Below are positions 27,792 to 36,921 of a stretch of DNA of 64,000 bases, piece after piece. The stretch covers positions 620,001-684,000 of the forward strand of contig CAWDCL010000004.1 of NCBI GenBank assembly GCA_963800865.1, read 5' to 3'. The notes under the pieces are model-generated. The model had not been told where the DNA came from and did no database searches. It worked only from the letters and a program-made list of their open reading frames with translations. The first letter of the stretch is position 1, and the number at the start of each line of letters is the position of its first letter. Position numbers and translations under genes: made by a program. Source of the stretch: JALOKP01 sp963800865. Lineage in GTDB: Bacteria; Acidobacteriota; Polarisedimenticolia; J045.

Positions 27792-28733
27792 GTGACCGCT
27801 GCCCCGGCGGCGGTCGGCGAGGCCCGGTTGTTCCGGTACGACGCGCATCCCCGCACCGACGGCCGCCGCCAGTACGTCTACGCGGTCCTGTCGCGCCGTG
27901 CGCGGGGAATCTCGATCGGGCTGAATCTCTGCCCCGACGCGGCGTGCAACTTCGGCTGCGTCTACTGCCAGGTGGACCGCTCGATCCCGCGCCCCCCGTG
28001 CGGGATCGACGAGGGCCGCCTGCTCGACGAACTGGAAGCCATGCTCGAGGAGGGCCGGGATGGCCGGCTGCTCGCGCGTGCGGCGGCGGACGGGGTACCC
28101 GTCCCGCTGCGACGGGTCGCGGACGTGGCCTTTTCGGGCGACGGCGAGCCGACCTCGTACCCGGGTTGGGGTGCCCTGGTCGACAAGGTGGGCGCGGTGA
28201 TCGACCGCACCCTGCCGGGGACGCCGATCGTGCTCATCACCAATGCCAGCCTGTTCCACCTCGTGGAGGTGGCAACCGGACTGGACCGGCTCGCGGCGCG
28301 CGGGGGGCGCGTGTGGGCCAAGCTGGACGCGGGGACGGAGTCCTGGTTCTCGCGCGTCAACGGGACGCGCGTCCCGTTCGCCCGCGTCCTCGACAACATC
28401 GGCGAGGAGGCCCGCAAGCGGCCGCTCGTCATCCAGAGTCTCTTCCTGCGGCTCGCGGGCGAGGCTCCCCCACCGGGGGAGATCGACGCCTGGGTGTCAC
28501 GGCTGGCGGTTCTCGTCGCCGGCGGCGGGAGGCTGCGCGAGGTCCAGGTGACCACGATCGCGCGCCCCCCCGCCGACCCGGCGGCCGAGGCGTTGTCGCC
28601 GGCCGAGCTGGAAGGGATCGCCGACCGCGCGCGCGCAGCGCTGCCCCTGGTCCCGGTGGAGGTCTACGCGACCTCCCCGACTGGGATTGGCCGGGCCGGG
28701 CAGCCGCACGCGCCGGACGGAGGCGCTCCATGA
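27792..28733 (+). CDS. Radical SAM protein (COG0731/wyosine synthase-like)
   Basis: 313-residue radical S-adenosylmethionine enzyme. The 4Fe-4S motif CNFGCVYC lies near residue 55 inside ISIGLNLCPDAACNFG, a context typical of the TYW1-like COG0731 group; DVAFSGDGEPTSYP is the GGE-equivalent SAM-binding strand. The start is GTG 27792 with GGGAAG upstream; the frame extends 37 codons further up but that part is Arg/Pro-rich. No TYW1 flavodoxin domain is present, and bacteria do not make wyosine, so the substrate is open. It is followed by RNase E/G after 51 bp. Confidence 0.88.
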   Translation: MTAAPAAVGEARLFRYDAHPRTDGRRQYVYAVLSRRARGISIGLNLCPDAACNFGCVYCQVDRSIPRPPCGIDEGRLLDELEAMLEEGRDGRLLARAAADGVPVPLRRVADVAFSGDGEPTSYPGWGALVDKVGAVIDRTLPGTPIVLITNASLFHLVEVATGLDRLAARGGRVWAKLDAGTESWFSRVNGTRVPFARVLDNIGEEARKRPLVIQSLFLRLAGEAPPPGEIDAWVSRLAVLVAGGGRLREVQVTTIARPPADPAAEALSPAELEGIADRARAALPLVPVEVYATSPTGIGRAGQPHAPDGGAP

Positions 28734-28784
28734 GCGCCGTGACGAGGTGGAACGCTTCGGGAACTCCCGCAGGGAGATTCACGA

Positions 28785-31073
28785 GTGTCCGAAAAACAGA
28801 AAGCGATGCTGATCAACGTCACCCACGCGGAAGAGAGCCGGGTGGCAATCGTGGCCGACGGGATCCTCGAATCGTTTGAAATCGAGACCTTCGACCACCG
28901 GGCGCAGAAGGGGAACATCTACAAGGGGCGGGTCGAGTCGGTCCACCCCGGCCTCCAGGCGGCGTTCGTCGACATCGGGGGTGCGCGCGGCGCCTTCCTG
29001 CCGCTCGACGAGGTCAACTTCGTGCTGCACGCGCCGAAGAACGGCGCCAAGGGGCGGATCGAGAACCACCTCTCGCGCGGCCAGGAGATCCTGGTCCAGG
29101 TCGTGCGCGACGCCTACGCCACCAAGCCCCCGACGCTCTCGACCTACTTCTCGCTGCCAGGCCGCTACCTCGTCCTGACGCCGAACACCGAGAGCGCCGG
29201 AATCTCGCGCAAGCTCGATGAGAAGGACCGCGACAAGCTGCGCAAGACGCTCGAGGGGCTGCCGCTGCCGGAAGGCTGCGGCATCATCGCCCGGACTGCC
29301 GGGGCCAGCGCGACGAAGGTCGAGATCCAGCGCGATCTGAAGTACCTGCTGCGGCTGTGGGAGACGATCGCGACGGCCGGGGCGAAGGTCCGGGCGCCGA
29401 AGCTGGTCTACCAGGAGCGCAGCCTCGTCATCCGCGCGATCCGCGACCTCTACACCCCCGACATCGACGAGATCGCGGTCGACGACGAGGACACCTACCG
29501 CGAGATCCAGGACTTCTTCGACGCGATCCTGCCGACCAAGAAGAAGTGCGTCAAGCTCTACCAGGGCGACCGGCCGATCTTCAACAAGTACAACCTCGAA
29601 GAGCAGATCGAGAACATCTTCCGCCGCCGGGTCCCGCTGCCGTCGGGCGGGGCGATCATCTTCGACACGACCGAGGCCCTGACCGCCGTCGACGTCAACT
29701 CCGGCAAGATGAAGGGCGAATCGCACATCGAGGACACCGCGACCAAGGCCAACGTCGAGGCGGCGCAGGAGATCGCGCGCCAGCTTCGGCTGCGCGACCT
29801 GGGCGGGCTGGTGGTGATCGACTTCATCGACATGCGCGCGTCCAAGCACATCCGGCAGGTCGAGAAGGCGTTCAAGGACTCGCTCAAGAAGGACAAGGCG
29901 CGCTACGACGTGACGCGGATCAGCATGCTCGGCCTGCTCGAGCTGAGCCGCGAGCGGATGAACCCCGAGAAGTCGTCGTTGCGCTACACCGACTGCCCGA
30001 CCTGCGACGGGACCGGCTCGATCAAGACGATCGAGGCGGCGGCCCTGCAGGCGCTGCGGCGGCTGCAGACGCGCGTCGTGCGCGGCGACCTCGAGAACGT
30101 CGAGCTGCAGCTGCCGCCCGACGTCGCCGAGTACCTGCTGAACCAGAAGCGCGAGGACCTGACCGGGCTGGAGGAGCGCTACAAGACGCGGATCCTCGTC
30201 AAAGGCGATCCCGCGATGAGCCGCGACGGCTGCGAGGTCCGGACCGTGGCGCGCGAGAAGTCGCGCGAGACGGGGCCGGTCGTGGGCGCCCCGACGCACG
30301 GCCAGATCCTGGCCGCGATCGAGGCCGAGCCCGACCTGCCCGAGCCGGCGCCGAAGGCCGCCCGGCGCAAGGCTGCGCCCGTTCAGGCCGCGCAGACCGC
30401 GGAGGCTGCCGAGGAAGGCGAGGGCGAGGGCGAAGGGGACGCGGAGAAGAAGAAGCGCCGCCGTCGCCGCGGCGGGCGCCGGCGCCGCAAGGGGAAGGGG
30501 GGCGAGGGTGAGGACGCGGCGCAGCGCGCCGAGGGCGCCGAGGGGGGCGAATCCGGCGAGGCGTACGACGAGGACGCCGATTCGGGCGACGTCTCGGCGG
30601 CGGACGAGGATGACGAGGCCGGTGCGGCCGGGGCCGCGGAGGCCGGCGAAGCTGGCGAGGGCGGCGAGGGCGAAGGTGACGGCACCGGCAAGAAGAAGCG
30701 CCGCCGCCGCCGCGGCGGGCGTCGGCGCCGCAAGGGGAAGGGGGGCGCGGAGGGAGCGGAGCAGGCCGGCGGTGAGAGCGGTGTGGGCGGTGAGAGCGGT
30801 GAGGGTGGCGAGGACGTCGAGGACGACGAGGACGACGAGGAGACCGTCGCCCGCCCGCCGGCGCGAACCAGGCGCGGACATGCCGTGGTTGCGGGTGCCC
30901 CGCCGCCGCCGCCTCCTCCGCCTGCCGTGCCGGTGGTCAACGAGGCCGAGCTGATCGCCGGCCCCGCGCCGCGCGCGCAGTGGTGGCGGAAGCTGCTCGG
31001 GGCGGAGGGGACGGCGGAGCCGGGTGCGCACGACCACGACAGCACCGAGGATCCGCGCGAGGACGGGATCTGA
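28785..31073 (+). CDS. rng: Ribonuclease E/G family endoribonuclease with Arg-rich tail
   Basis: 762-residue RNase E/G. S1 domain at about 38-130 (KGNIYKGRVESVHPGLQAAFVDIG), RNase H-like catalytic part with the two Mg-binding aspartates in TAVDVNSGK near 304 and LVVIDFIDMR near 347, and the zinc-link CPTCDGTG near 405. After about residue 500 the protein becomes disordered and highly charged: two copies of KKKRRRRRGGRRRRKGKGG set in Glu/Gly/Ala stretches, probably an RNA or ribosome anchor rather than a degradosome scaffold of E. coli type. GTG 28785 has GGGAGA upstream. Functions in 5S/16S processing and mRNA decay are expected. Confidence 0.93.
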   Translation: MSEKQKAMLINVTHAEESRVAIVADGILESFEIETFDHRAQKGNIYKGRVESVHPGLQAAFVDIGGARGAFLPLDEVNFVLHAPKNGAKGRIENHLSRGQEILVQVVRDAYATKPPTLSTYFSLPGRYLVLTPNTESAGISRKLDEKDRDKLRKTLEGLPLPEGCGIIARTAGASATKVEIQRDLKYLLRLWETIATAGAKVRAPKLVYQERSLVIRAIRDLYTPDIDEIAVDDEDTYREIQDFFDAILPTKKKCVKLYQGDRPIFNKYNLEEQIENIFRRRVPLPSGGAIIFDTTEALTAVDVNSGKMKGESHIEDTATKANVEAAQEIARQLRLRDLGGLVVIDFIDMRASKHIRQVEKAFKDSLKKDKARYDVTRISMLGLLELSRERMNPEKSSLRYTDCPTCDGTGSIKTIEAAALQALRRLQTRVVRGDLENVELQLPPDVAEYLLNQKREDLTGLEERYKTRILVKGDPAMSRDGCEVRTVAREKSRETGPVVGAPTHGQILAAIEAEPDLPEPAPKAARRKAAPVQAAQTAEAAEEGEGEGEGDAEKKKRRRRRGGRRRRKGKGGEGEDAAQRAEGAEGGESGEAYDEDADSGDVSAADEDDEAGAAGAAEAGEAGEGGEGEGDGTGKKKRRRRRGGRRRRKGKGGAEGAEQAGGESGVGGESGEGGEDVEDDEDDEETVARPPARTRRGHAVVAGAPPPPPPPPAVPVVNEAELIAGPAPRAQWWRKLLGAEGTAEPGAHDHDSTEDPREDGI
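30426..30747 (+). repeat. Duplicated DNA segment encoding the Arg-rich tail motif
   Basis: A 79-bp copy at 30426-30504 and an 82-bp copy at 30666-30747 share long identical runs, differing by one codon length and a few third-position changes. They lie in frame inside the RNase E/G gene and encode the two basic motifs. Such repeats are recombination-prone, so tail copy number may vary between strains. Confidence 0.85.
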
Positions 31074-31188
31074 GGCGTCGAAGGGCGCGGTGCAGGATGA
31101 CGGTGATTGCGGCTGCGGGACGGTTCGGCGCGAACGAACCGCCCGCGCCGCAGTCCGCGCGCTACCCTCCCTTTGAGGAGTGACCCCG

Positions 31189-31756
31189 ATGTCGGAACCG
31201 GGCCGCGATCGATTGCTGACCTACGCGGACTACGCCGCGTTCCCTGACGACGGGCATCGCTACCAGCTCCTCGACGGGGAACTGATCGTGATGCCGTCAG
31301 TCAGCACGTGGCACCAGGCGGTCTCGCTCGAGATCATGTGCGAGCCTGATGCCCTACGCGCGGCAGCACGACCTCGGCGAGCTGTTCCACGCTCCCCTCG
31401 ACGTGACGCTGGACGACCACAACGTGGTCCAGCCCGACATCTTCTTCATCTCGAAGGAGCGGGCCGGCATCCTGCAGGATGATCGGATCATCGGCGCGCC
31501 CGACCTGTGCGTCGAGATCCTCTCGCCCGGCACGGAGCACCTCGACCGGGTGCGCAAGCTGGAGCTGTACGCGCGCTTCGATGTCACGTATTACTGGATC
31601 GTCGACCTTGGCTCGCGGACGATCGAGGAGTACGTGCTCTCCGGCGACCTCTACCGCGTCCGCAGCGTCACCGGTTACGAGGAGCCGTTCCGCCCCGCCG
31701 CGTTTCCCGGGTTCGAGTTCCGGCTGAGCGTGGTGCCGCTGCCGGACGGGCTCTGA
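31189..31756 (+). CDS. Uma2 family (DUF820) PD-(D/E)XK endonuclease, frameshifted
   Basis: About 188 residues when one extra base near 31342 is ignored. Uma2 features: LLTYADYAAFPDDGHRYQLL with DGEL (Glu of the active site), VVQPDIFFIS, APDLCVEILSPGT and RKLELYARFDVTYYWIVD, which make the restriction-like nuclease core. ATG 31189 has GAGGAG upstream. The break comes at GTGCGAGCCTGATG, before the catalytic PD. The biological role of these widespread small nucleases is unclear; they are usually single genes in multi-copy genomes. Sequence error or recent inactivation. Confidence 0.75.
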
Positions 31757-31787
31757 CGGAGCGGCCGCGACGCCAGGCCGCCGCCGC

Positions 31788-32381
31788 CTACCGCCCCGAC
31801 ACCACCCGCTTGAACCGCCTTCCCGCCCGGTAGAACCCGCCGATCGACCCCGGCGGCTCCGGCTCCGGCAGCCCCAGCATCCGCGCCCGCAGCCGCGCCG
31901 CGGCGTGCCGGTCGAGGTCCTGCAGCCGCCGCACCAGCCAGCCCGGCCGCGCGGGGTCGCGCGCGATCCGCGCGATCGCGAAGTCGATCACGTGGACCGT
32001 CGCGGGCGGCGCGATCAGCACGTTGCGACGGTGCAGGTCGCCGATCGCGACGCCGCGCGCGTGGATCGCGGCGACGATCGCGTCGAGCGCATCGCAGACC
32101 GCCCGGGCGTCGTAGCTCCCCTTGGGAACCTCGTGCGACGGCTGGCCCGGGGCGCGCGCGAGCACCAGCCGGTCGGGCGTCTCGAGCCCCAAGGACGCCG
32201 GCACGCCGGGCACGCCGACGAGCCGCTCGTAGACCCGCGCCTCGCGGCGCAGCGTCGGCCGGCCGTAGAACGTCCGGATCCACCAGGAGCGGGAGGCGTA
32301 GTCCTTGACCACGACGGCGCGCCCGCCGCGCTCCTCGAACCGCACCTCGGCCTTGGTCGCATTGCGCGCTTTCGGGGTCAC
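31788..32381 (-). CDS. Small protein kinase-fold (lipopolysaccharide kinase/RIO-like)
   Basis: 197-residue minimal kinase fold. VVVKDYASRSWW holds the candidate ATP-binding Lys, GVAIGDLHRRNVLIA is the catalytic loop (HxD replaced by GDLHRRN, as in WaaP/Kdo-kinase and aminoglycoside-phosphotransferase relatives) and VHVIDFAIARI supplies the metal-binding Asp. Substrate could be a lipid-linked sugar or a protein. Start GTG 32381 overlaps the stop of the exported TPR-like protein in GTGA, so the two are coupled. Confidence 0.78.
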   Translation of the reverse strand: MTPKARNATKAEVRFEERGGRAVVVKDYASRSWWIRTFYGRPTLRREARVYERLVGVPGVPASLGLETPDRLVLARAPGQPSHEVPKGSYDARAVCDALDAIVAAIHARGVAIGDLHRRNVLIAPPATVHVIDFAIARIARDPARPGWLVRRLQDLDRHAAARLRARMLGLPEPEPPGSIGGFYRAGRRFKRVVSGR

Positions 32382-34070
32382 GGGGTCACCCTCACGGTCG
32401 GATCCTCGGGCACGCGGCCGGTCAGCATCCACAGGTAGGCGCCCGCCTTCTCCGGCAGGCCCATGCGCCAGTAGTAGTCGGCCAGGCGCTTGGCCAGCTC
32501 GCGGTCTCCGCCCAGCCCGGGCGTGCAGGCGTAGGTGTAGCGCAGGTGGTCGAAGGCTTCGACGTCCTTCTTCAGCTCCAGCAGCAGCGCCGCGGAGCGG
32601 CCGCGCGCGCGCCGGTCGAACGGCTGCGCGGCGAGCGCCTGCTGCGCCAGCTTCAGGCGCTCGGCGGCGGGCGCGCGCTCCTGCGCCAGCAGCTCGTCGA
32701 GCAGGGCGTAGGCCGGGAGGAACTGCGCGTCGAGCGCCAGCGCGGCGCGGGCCGCGTCGAGCGCCTCCTGCCGCGCCGGATCGGGGGGCGCAGGTTCGGT
32801 CGAGGGCGCCGCCGCGACGTGGGCCGCGCCCGCGCGGAGCACCGCAAGGCGATACAACCGCGCGGGCGCGGCCGGCTCCAGCGCCGCCGCGCGGCCCGCG
32901 AGCGCCGCGCGCGCCTCCGCGGGCGCGCGCCGGTAGAGCCGCGCGATCAGCCGGGCTTCGGCGCTGGTCGCGGCCGCGGCGCGCGCGTCGGGCGCGACGC
33001 GGTCGAGCGCCGGCGCCAGCTCCGCCATCGCGCGGTCGATCGCAGCGTCGGCAGCGCCCGCGGCGTCATCGGATCGCATGCCGGCGCCGACGGTTCCGGG
33101 CGCAACCTCCACCCGCTCGACCTCCGCGATCGCCGCCGCGTACTCGGCCGAGCGGACCACCGCGCGGTCCGCCGCCTCCGGGAGGATCAGCGTGCGCCCC
33201 TCGAGCACCCCCCCCGCCTCGAAGCGGCGCTCGACCGCCTGCGGCAGGTAGCCGTCGGCGACGATCACGTAGCCGACGCGGATCGCGGCCGGCGCCACCG
33301 CGCGCGGGAACTTCTCCTCGTCGAAGAGGTTGAAGATCCCGGAGACCGCGCGCAGCGCCCCCGACGCGTCGGTCGTGCCGACGAACTCGAGCGGCGGCGC
33401 CGCGGGCCCGAGCCCGTCGCGCACGAACGGGTTGTCGGCCTGGTCGATGTCGGGCCCGGCCGCTGCGACGGGCGAGAAATCGAGGTCCTGGAGGGTCTCG
33501 TCGTGCAGCACGGCGTCGGAGACGGCGCGCTCCTTCGAATACGGGTACGGGAGGTAGCGGTAGTGCGCGAAGAGCCGCGCCCCGGTGTCGTCGTCGTTGA
33601 CGGCGTAGAACGCCGGATCGGTGTAGCGGTAGATCCGCGCCCCGGCGACCGGCCGCCCATCGCCGTCGAGCACCCAGAACTGCGTCGCGATCCCGACGCG
33701 CCGCTCCCAGCGCCGCGACGGGTCGCGCTCCGCGGGCGGCGCCGGCGCGGCGACACCCGGACGCCCCGCGCGCCGCTCGTGCGCCAGGCCGCGCCGGGCG
33801 CGTCGCTTGGCGACCTGCGGCGAACTCGGCAGCCGGCCGCCCGGCGCGGCGGCTGCGAGATCGGGCCGCTCGATCCCGCGCACCACCGGCACGTAGCCGC
33901 CGTACTCCCCGTCGTAGATCACGGCGATCGGCTCCTTCGCCGCCAGGACGGACGGCGCCGGCGCGGCCAGGGCCGCCACGGCCGCCAGGACGGCCACCGC
34001 CGAGCGGAGGTCCGGGGCAGGGCCGAGCGCGGCAAGGCCGCGCCGCGATGCGGGGAAGTCGACGGAACAT
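32378..34070 (-). CDS. Exported hypothetical protein with TPR-like C-terminus, probable frameshift in the signal peptide
   Basis: Not assigned to a family. The main frame (about 535 residues to 32378) has a hydrophobic signal-like stretch SAVAVLAAVAALAAPAPSVL followed by a domain rich in Tyr/Asp (AVIYDGEYGGYVPVVRGIER, RIYRYTDPAFYAVNDDDTG) and Ala-rich helical pairs that look like TPRs (ALDAARAALALDAQFLPAYA, RLADYYWRMGLPEKAGAYLW). That frame has no good start codon. An ATG at 34070 with AGGA at proper spacing begins MFRRLPRIAA in another frame, and one extra base between about 34040 and 34000 would join the two. The protein is probably periplasmic and coupled to the kinase downstream. Confidence 0.62.
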
Positions 34071-34155
34071 GCGAAGATCCTGACGCAATGCCGCGCCGCT
34101 GCCAACGGCGCGCCCCCGGAGCCGCCGCCCTGCGGCCGGCCGCGAGGTCTCGCCG

Positions 34156-34953
34156 ATGGGATCGAATCCACCCTCCTTCGAACGCCTCGCGATCGACGAG
34201 CCGCTTCCGTTCGTGGCCCGGATCACGCTCGACGCGCCTCCCGTCAACGCCCTCTCGCGCGACCTGGTGCGCGAGATCCGCGCCGCCGCGGCCGCCGTGT
34301 CGGGCCGACCGGAGCTGCGGGCCGTGCTGGTTGCCGCGCGCGGGAAGGCCTTCTGCGCCGGGGCCGATCTCAAGGAGCGTCGCGAGATGACCGACGCCGA
34401 GGCGCTGGCCGCGGTGGGCGGGATCGGGGCCGCAGCCCAGGCCCTGGCCGACATCCCGGTCCCGACGATTGCCGTGCTGCACGGCGCGGCGCTGGGGGGC
34501 GGCTTCGAGCTGGCGCTGGGCTGCGACCTGCGGCTGGCGGCGGCAGGGGCGAAGCTGGGGCTTCCCGAGTGCTCGCTGGCGATCATCCCGGGGGCCGGCG
34601 GCACGCAGCGCCTGGCGCGGCTGATCGGGCCGGCGCGCGCCAAGCACTGGATCCTGGCGGCGCGGGTCGAGCCGGCCGAGGTCGCGCGGGACGCCGGGCT
34701 GGTCGACGAGGTCCTTCCCGCAGAGGGGCTCGAGGTGCGCGCCCTCGAGCTGGCCGGCGCGATCGCCCGCTGCGCGCCGCTCGCGCTGCGGGCCGCGAAG
34801 CGCGCGATCGACGAGGGGCTGGACGCGGCGAGCCTCGCCGCGGGACTCGACGTCGAGACGCGCTGCTACGCGACGATCGTGCCGACCGAGGACCGCCGCG
34901 AGGCGCTGGCGGCGTTCGTCGAGAAGCGGCCGCCGCGCTACCGCGGCTGCTGA
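34156..34953 (+). CDS. Enoyl-CoA hydratase/isomerase family protein
   Basis: 265-residue crotonase-fold enzyme. FCAGADLKERREM and the oxyanion-hole segment HGAALGGGFELALGCDLRLA (residues 112-131), then LGLPECSLAIIPGAGGTQRL, which carries the second catalytic Glu of true hydratases. It therefore likely hydrates enoyl-CoA in fatty acid or branched-chain amino acid breakdown; methylglutaconyl-CoA hydratase is a possible precise role. Divergent from the exported TPR-like gene. Its 3' end overlaps the predicted true stop of glgB by 16 bp. Confidence 0.9.
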   Translation: MGSNPPSFERLAIDEPLPFVARITLDAPPVNALSRDLVREIRAAAAAVSGRPELRAVLVAARGKAFCAGADLKERREMTDAEALAAVGGIGAAAQALADIPVPTIAVLHGAALGGGFELALGCDLRLAAAGAKLGLPECSLAIIPGAGGTQRLARLIGPARAKHWILAARVEPAEVARDAGLVDEVLPAEGLEVRALELAGAIARCAPLALRAAKRAIDEGLDAASLAAGLDVETRCYATIVPTEDRREALAAFVEKRPPRYRGC

Positions 34954-36891
34954 TCGCCGCCCGCCTCCGGGCCGCCGTTCGCGTCCCCGCGCTCCGACAC
35001 GAAGAACAGCGCCGACGAGCGGCGGGAGCGTCAGCCGCAGCGAGCAGGGCTGTCCCTGCGCCGGCGTCGACTCGGCGGTGACGCCGCCGAGGTTGCCGGT
35101 CCCGCTGCCGCCGTACTCCAGCGCGTCGCTGTTGAGCGCCTCGCGCCAGAAGCCGCCGCGAGGGGCGCCGACGCGGTAATCCTCGCGCGGCAGCGGCGTG
35201 AAGTTGATCACCGCCAGGACCAGCTCGCCCTGCGGGTCGGTCTGCCGCACCATGCTGTAGACGCTGTTGTCGGCGTCGTGGCAGTCGATCCAGTAGAACC
35301 CCTCCGGCGCGTGCTCGGCGGCGTGCATCGCCGGGCTGGCCGCGTAGAGCCGGTTGAGGTCGCGGACCCAGGCCGCGAGCCCGCGGTGCGGCGGGTGCTG
35401 CAGGAGGTGCCAGTCGAGGCTCCGCTCGTGCGCCCACTCCCGCCACTGCCCGAACTCGCCGCCCATGAACAGCAGCTTCTTTCCGGGCTGCGCGAACATC
35501 TCGCCCAGCACGGCGCGCAGCGTCGCGTAGCGCCGCCACTCCTCGCCCGGCATCCGGCCGACGAGCGACCCCTTGCCGTGCACCACCTCGTCGTGCGAGA
35601 GCGGCAGCAGGTAGCGCTCGTTGAAGGCGTAGAGCATCCGGAAGGTGACCTTGGAGTGGTGGTACTTGCGGAAGACCGGGTCCTGGGCGGCGTAGGCCAG
35701 CGTGTCGTGCATCCAGCCCATGTCCCACTTGTAGGTGAAGCCGAGGCCCCCGGCGTAGGTCGGGCGCGTCACCCCCGGCCAGTCGGTCGACTCCTCGGCG
35801 ATCGTGATCGCGCCCGGGACGTGCTCGGCGACCGCGTCGTTGAGCTGGCGCAGGAACTCGATCGCCTCCAGGTTCTCGCGGCCGCCGTAGCGGTTGGGGA
35901 TCCACTCGCCGTCCTGGCGCGAGTAGTCCAGGTAGAGCATCGACGCGACGGCGTCCACGCGCAGGCCGTCGGCGTGGTAGCGCTCCAGCCAGAACAGCGC
36001 GTTGCTGACCAGGAAGCTGCGCACCTCGTGCCGGCCGTAGTTGAAGATCGCGGTCTTCCAATCGGGGTGGAAGCCCTGCTTCTGGTCGGCGTGCTCGTAG
36101 AGATGCGTGCCGTCGAAGTAGATCAGCCCCAGCTCGTCGGTCGGGAAGTGGGAGGGGACCCAGTCGAGGATCACTCCGATCCCGGCCTGGTGCAGCGTGT
36201 CGACCAGGGCCATGAAGTCCTGCGGGGTCCCGTAGCGCGCGGTCGGGGCGAAGAAACCGGTGACCTGGTAGCCCCATGAGGCGTAGAACGGGTGCTCCAT
36301 CACCGGCAGGAACTCGACGTGCGTGAACCCCATCTCGACGGCGTACTCGGCGAGCTGCGGCGCGAGGTCGCGGTAGGAGAGCCAGCGGTCGGGGTCGTGC
36401 GGCGAGCGCCGCCAGGAGCCCAGGTGGACCTCGTAGATCGAGACCGGCGCCGACGGGGCGCCGCGCGCGGCGCGAGTCGTCATCCAGTCGGCGTCGTTCC
36501 AGGTGTAATCCAGATCCCACGCGACCGACGCGGTGCGCGGCGGCAGCTCGGTGCGGACGGCGAACGGGTCGGCCTTGTCGACGCGGTAGCCGGCGACCGA
36601 CGAGACGACGTGGAACTTGTAGGCCGCGCCGGCCTCGACGCCCGGGACGAAACCCTCCCAGATCCCGGAGTCGGCGCGGCGGACCAGCGGGTGGGCCTCG
36701 ACGTGCCAGCCGTTGAAGTCGCCGACGACCGAGACCCGCGCCGCGTTGGGGGCCCAGGCCGCGAAGCTCCGGCCGCGCCGCCCGTCGACCGTCGCGGGGT
36801 GCGAGCCGAGCTTGTCCTGCAGGTGGTAGTGCCGCCCCTCGTTGAAGAGGTGCAGGTCGTCCGCGCTCAGGCGCGAGAAGCCGCTGTCCAT
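34938..36891 (-). CDS. glgB: 1,4-alpha-glucan branching enzyme GlgB, frameshifted at the extreme C-terminus
   Basis: About 650 residues after correction. N-terminal CBM48 (FAAWAPNAARVSVVGDFNGW near 47), then the GH13 barrel: VEFLPVMEHPFYASWGYQVTG, nucleophile Asp in GLRVDAVASMLYLDYSR, acid Glu in ITIAEESTDWPG and PLSHDEVVHGKGS. The C-terminal beta domain ends SLRLTLPPLV. One extra base near 35012 then shifts the frame: as written translation continues about 340 codons antisense to the enoyl-CoA hydratase, whereas the corrected frame reads ALFFVSERGDANGG and stops at a TAG at 34938. It makes the alpha-1,6 branches of glycogen; no other glg genes are in view. Confidence 0.9.
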
Positions 36892-36921
36892 CGCCGGCCC
36901 TCCCGCGCAATTGTAGCGCGG

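Noticed and set aside
31121..31141. CGGTTCG-N7-CGAACCG stem-loop after the RNase E/G gene
   Set aside because: Only 7 bp and no T-run; could be chance in GC-rich DNA, so I do not call a terminator.
33919..34937. C-terminal extension of GlgB of about 340 codons
   Set aside because: It is antisense to the enoyl-CoA hydratase gene and appears only through a +1 shift; the corrected frame stops at 34938.
36903..36921. CCGCGC-N7-GCGCGG stem between glgB and the TolB-like gene
   Set aside because: Six base pairs of pure GC are expected by chance here and no T-run follows.
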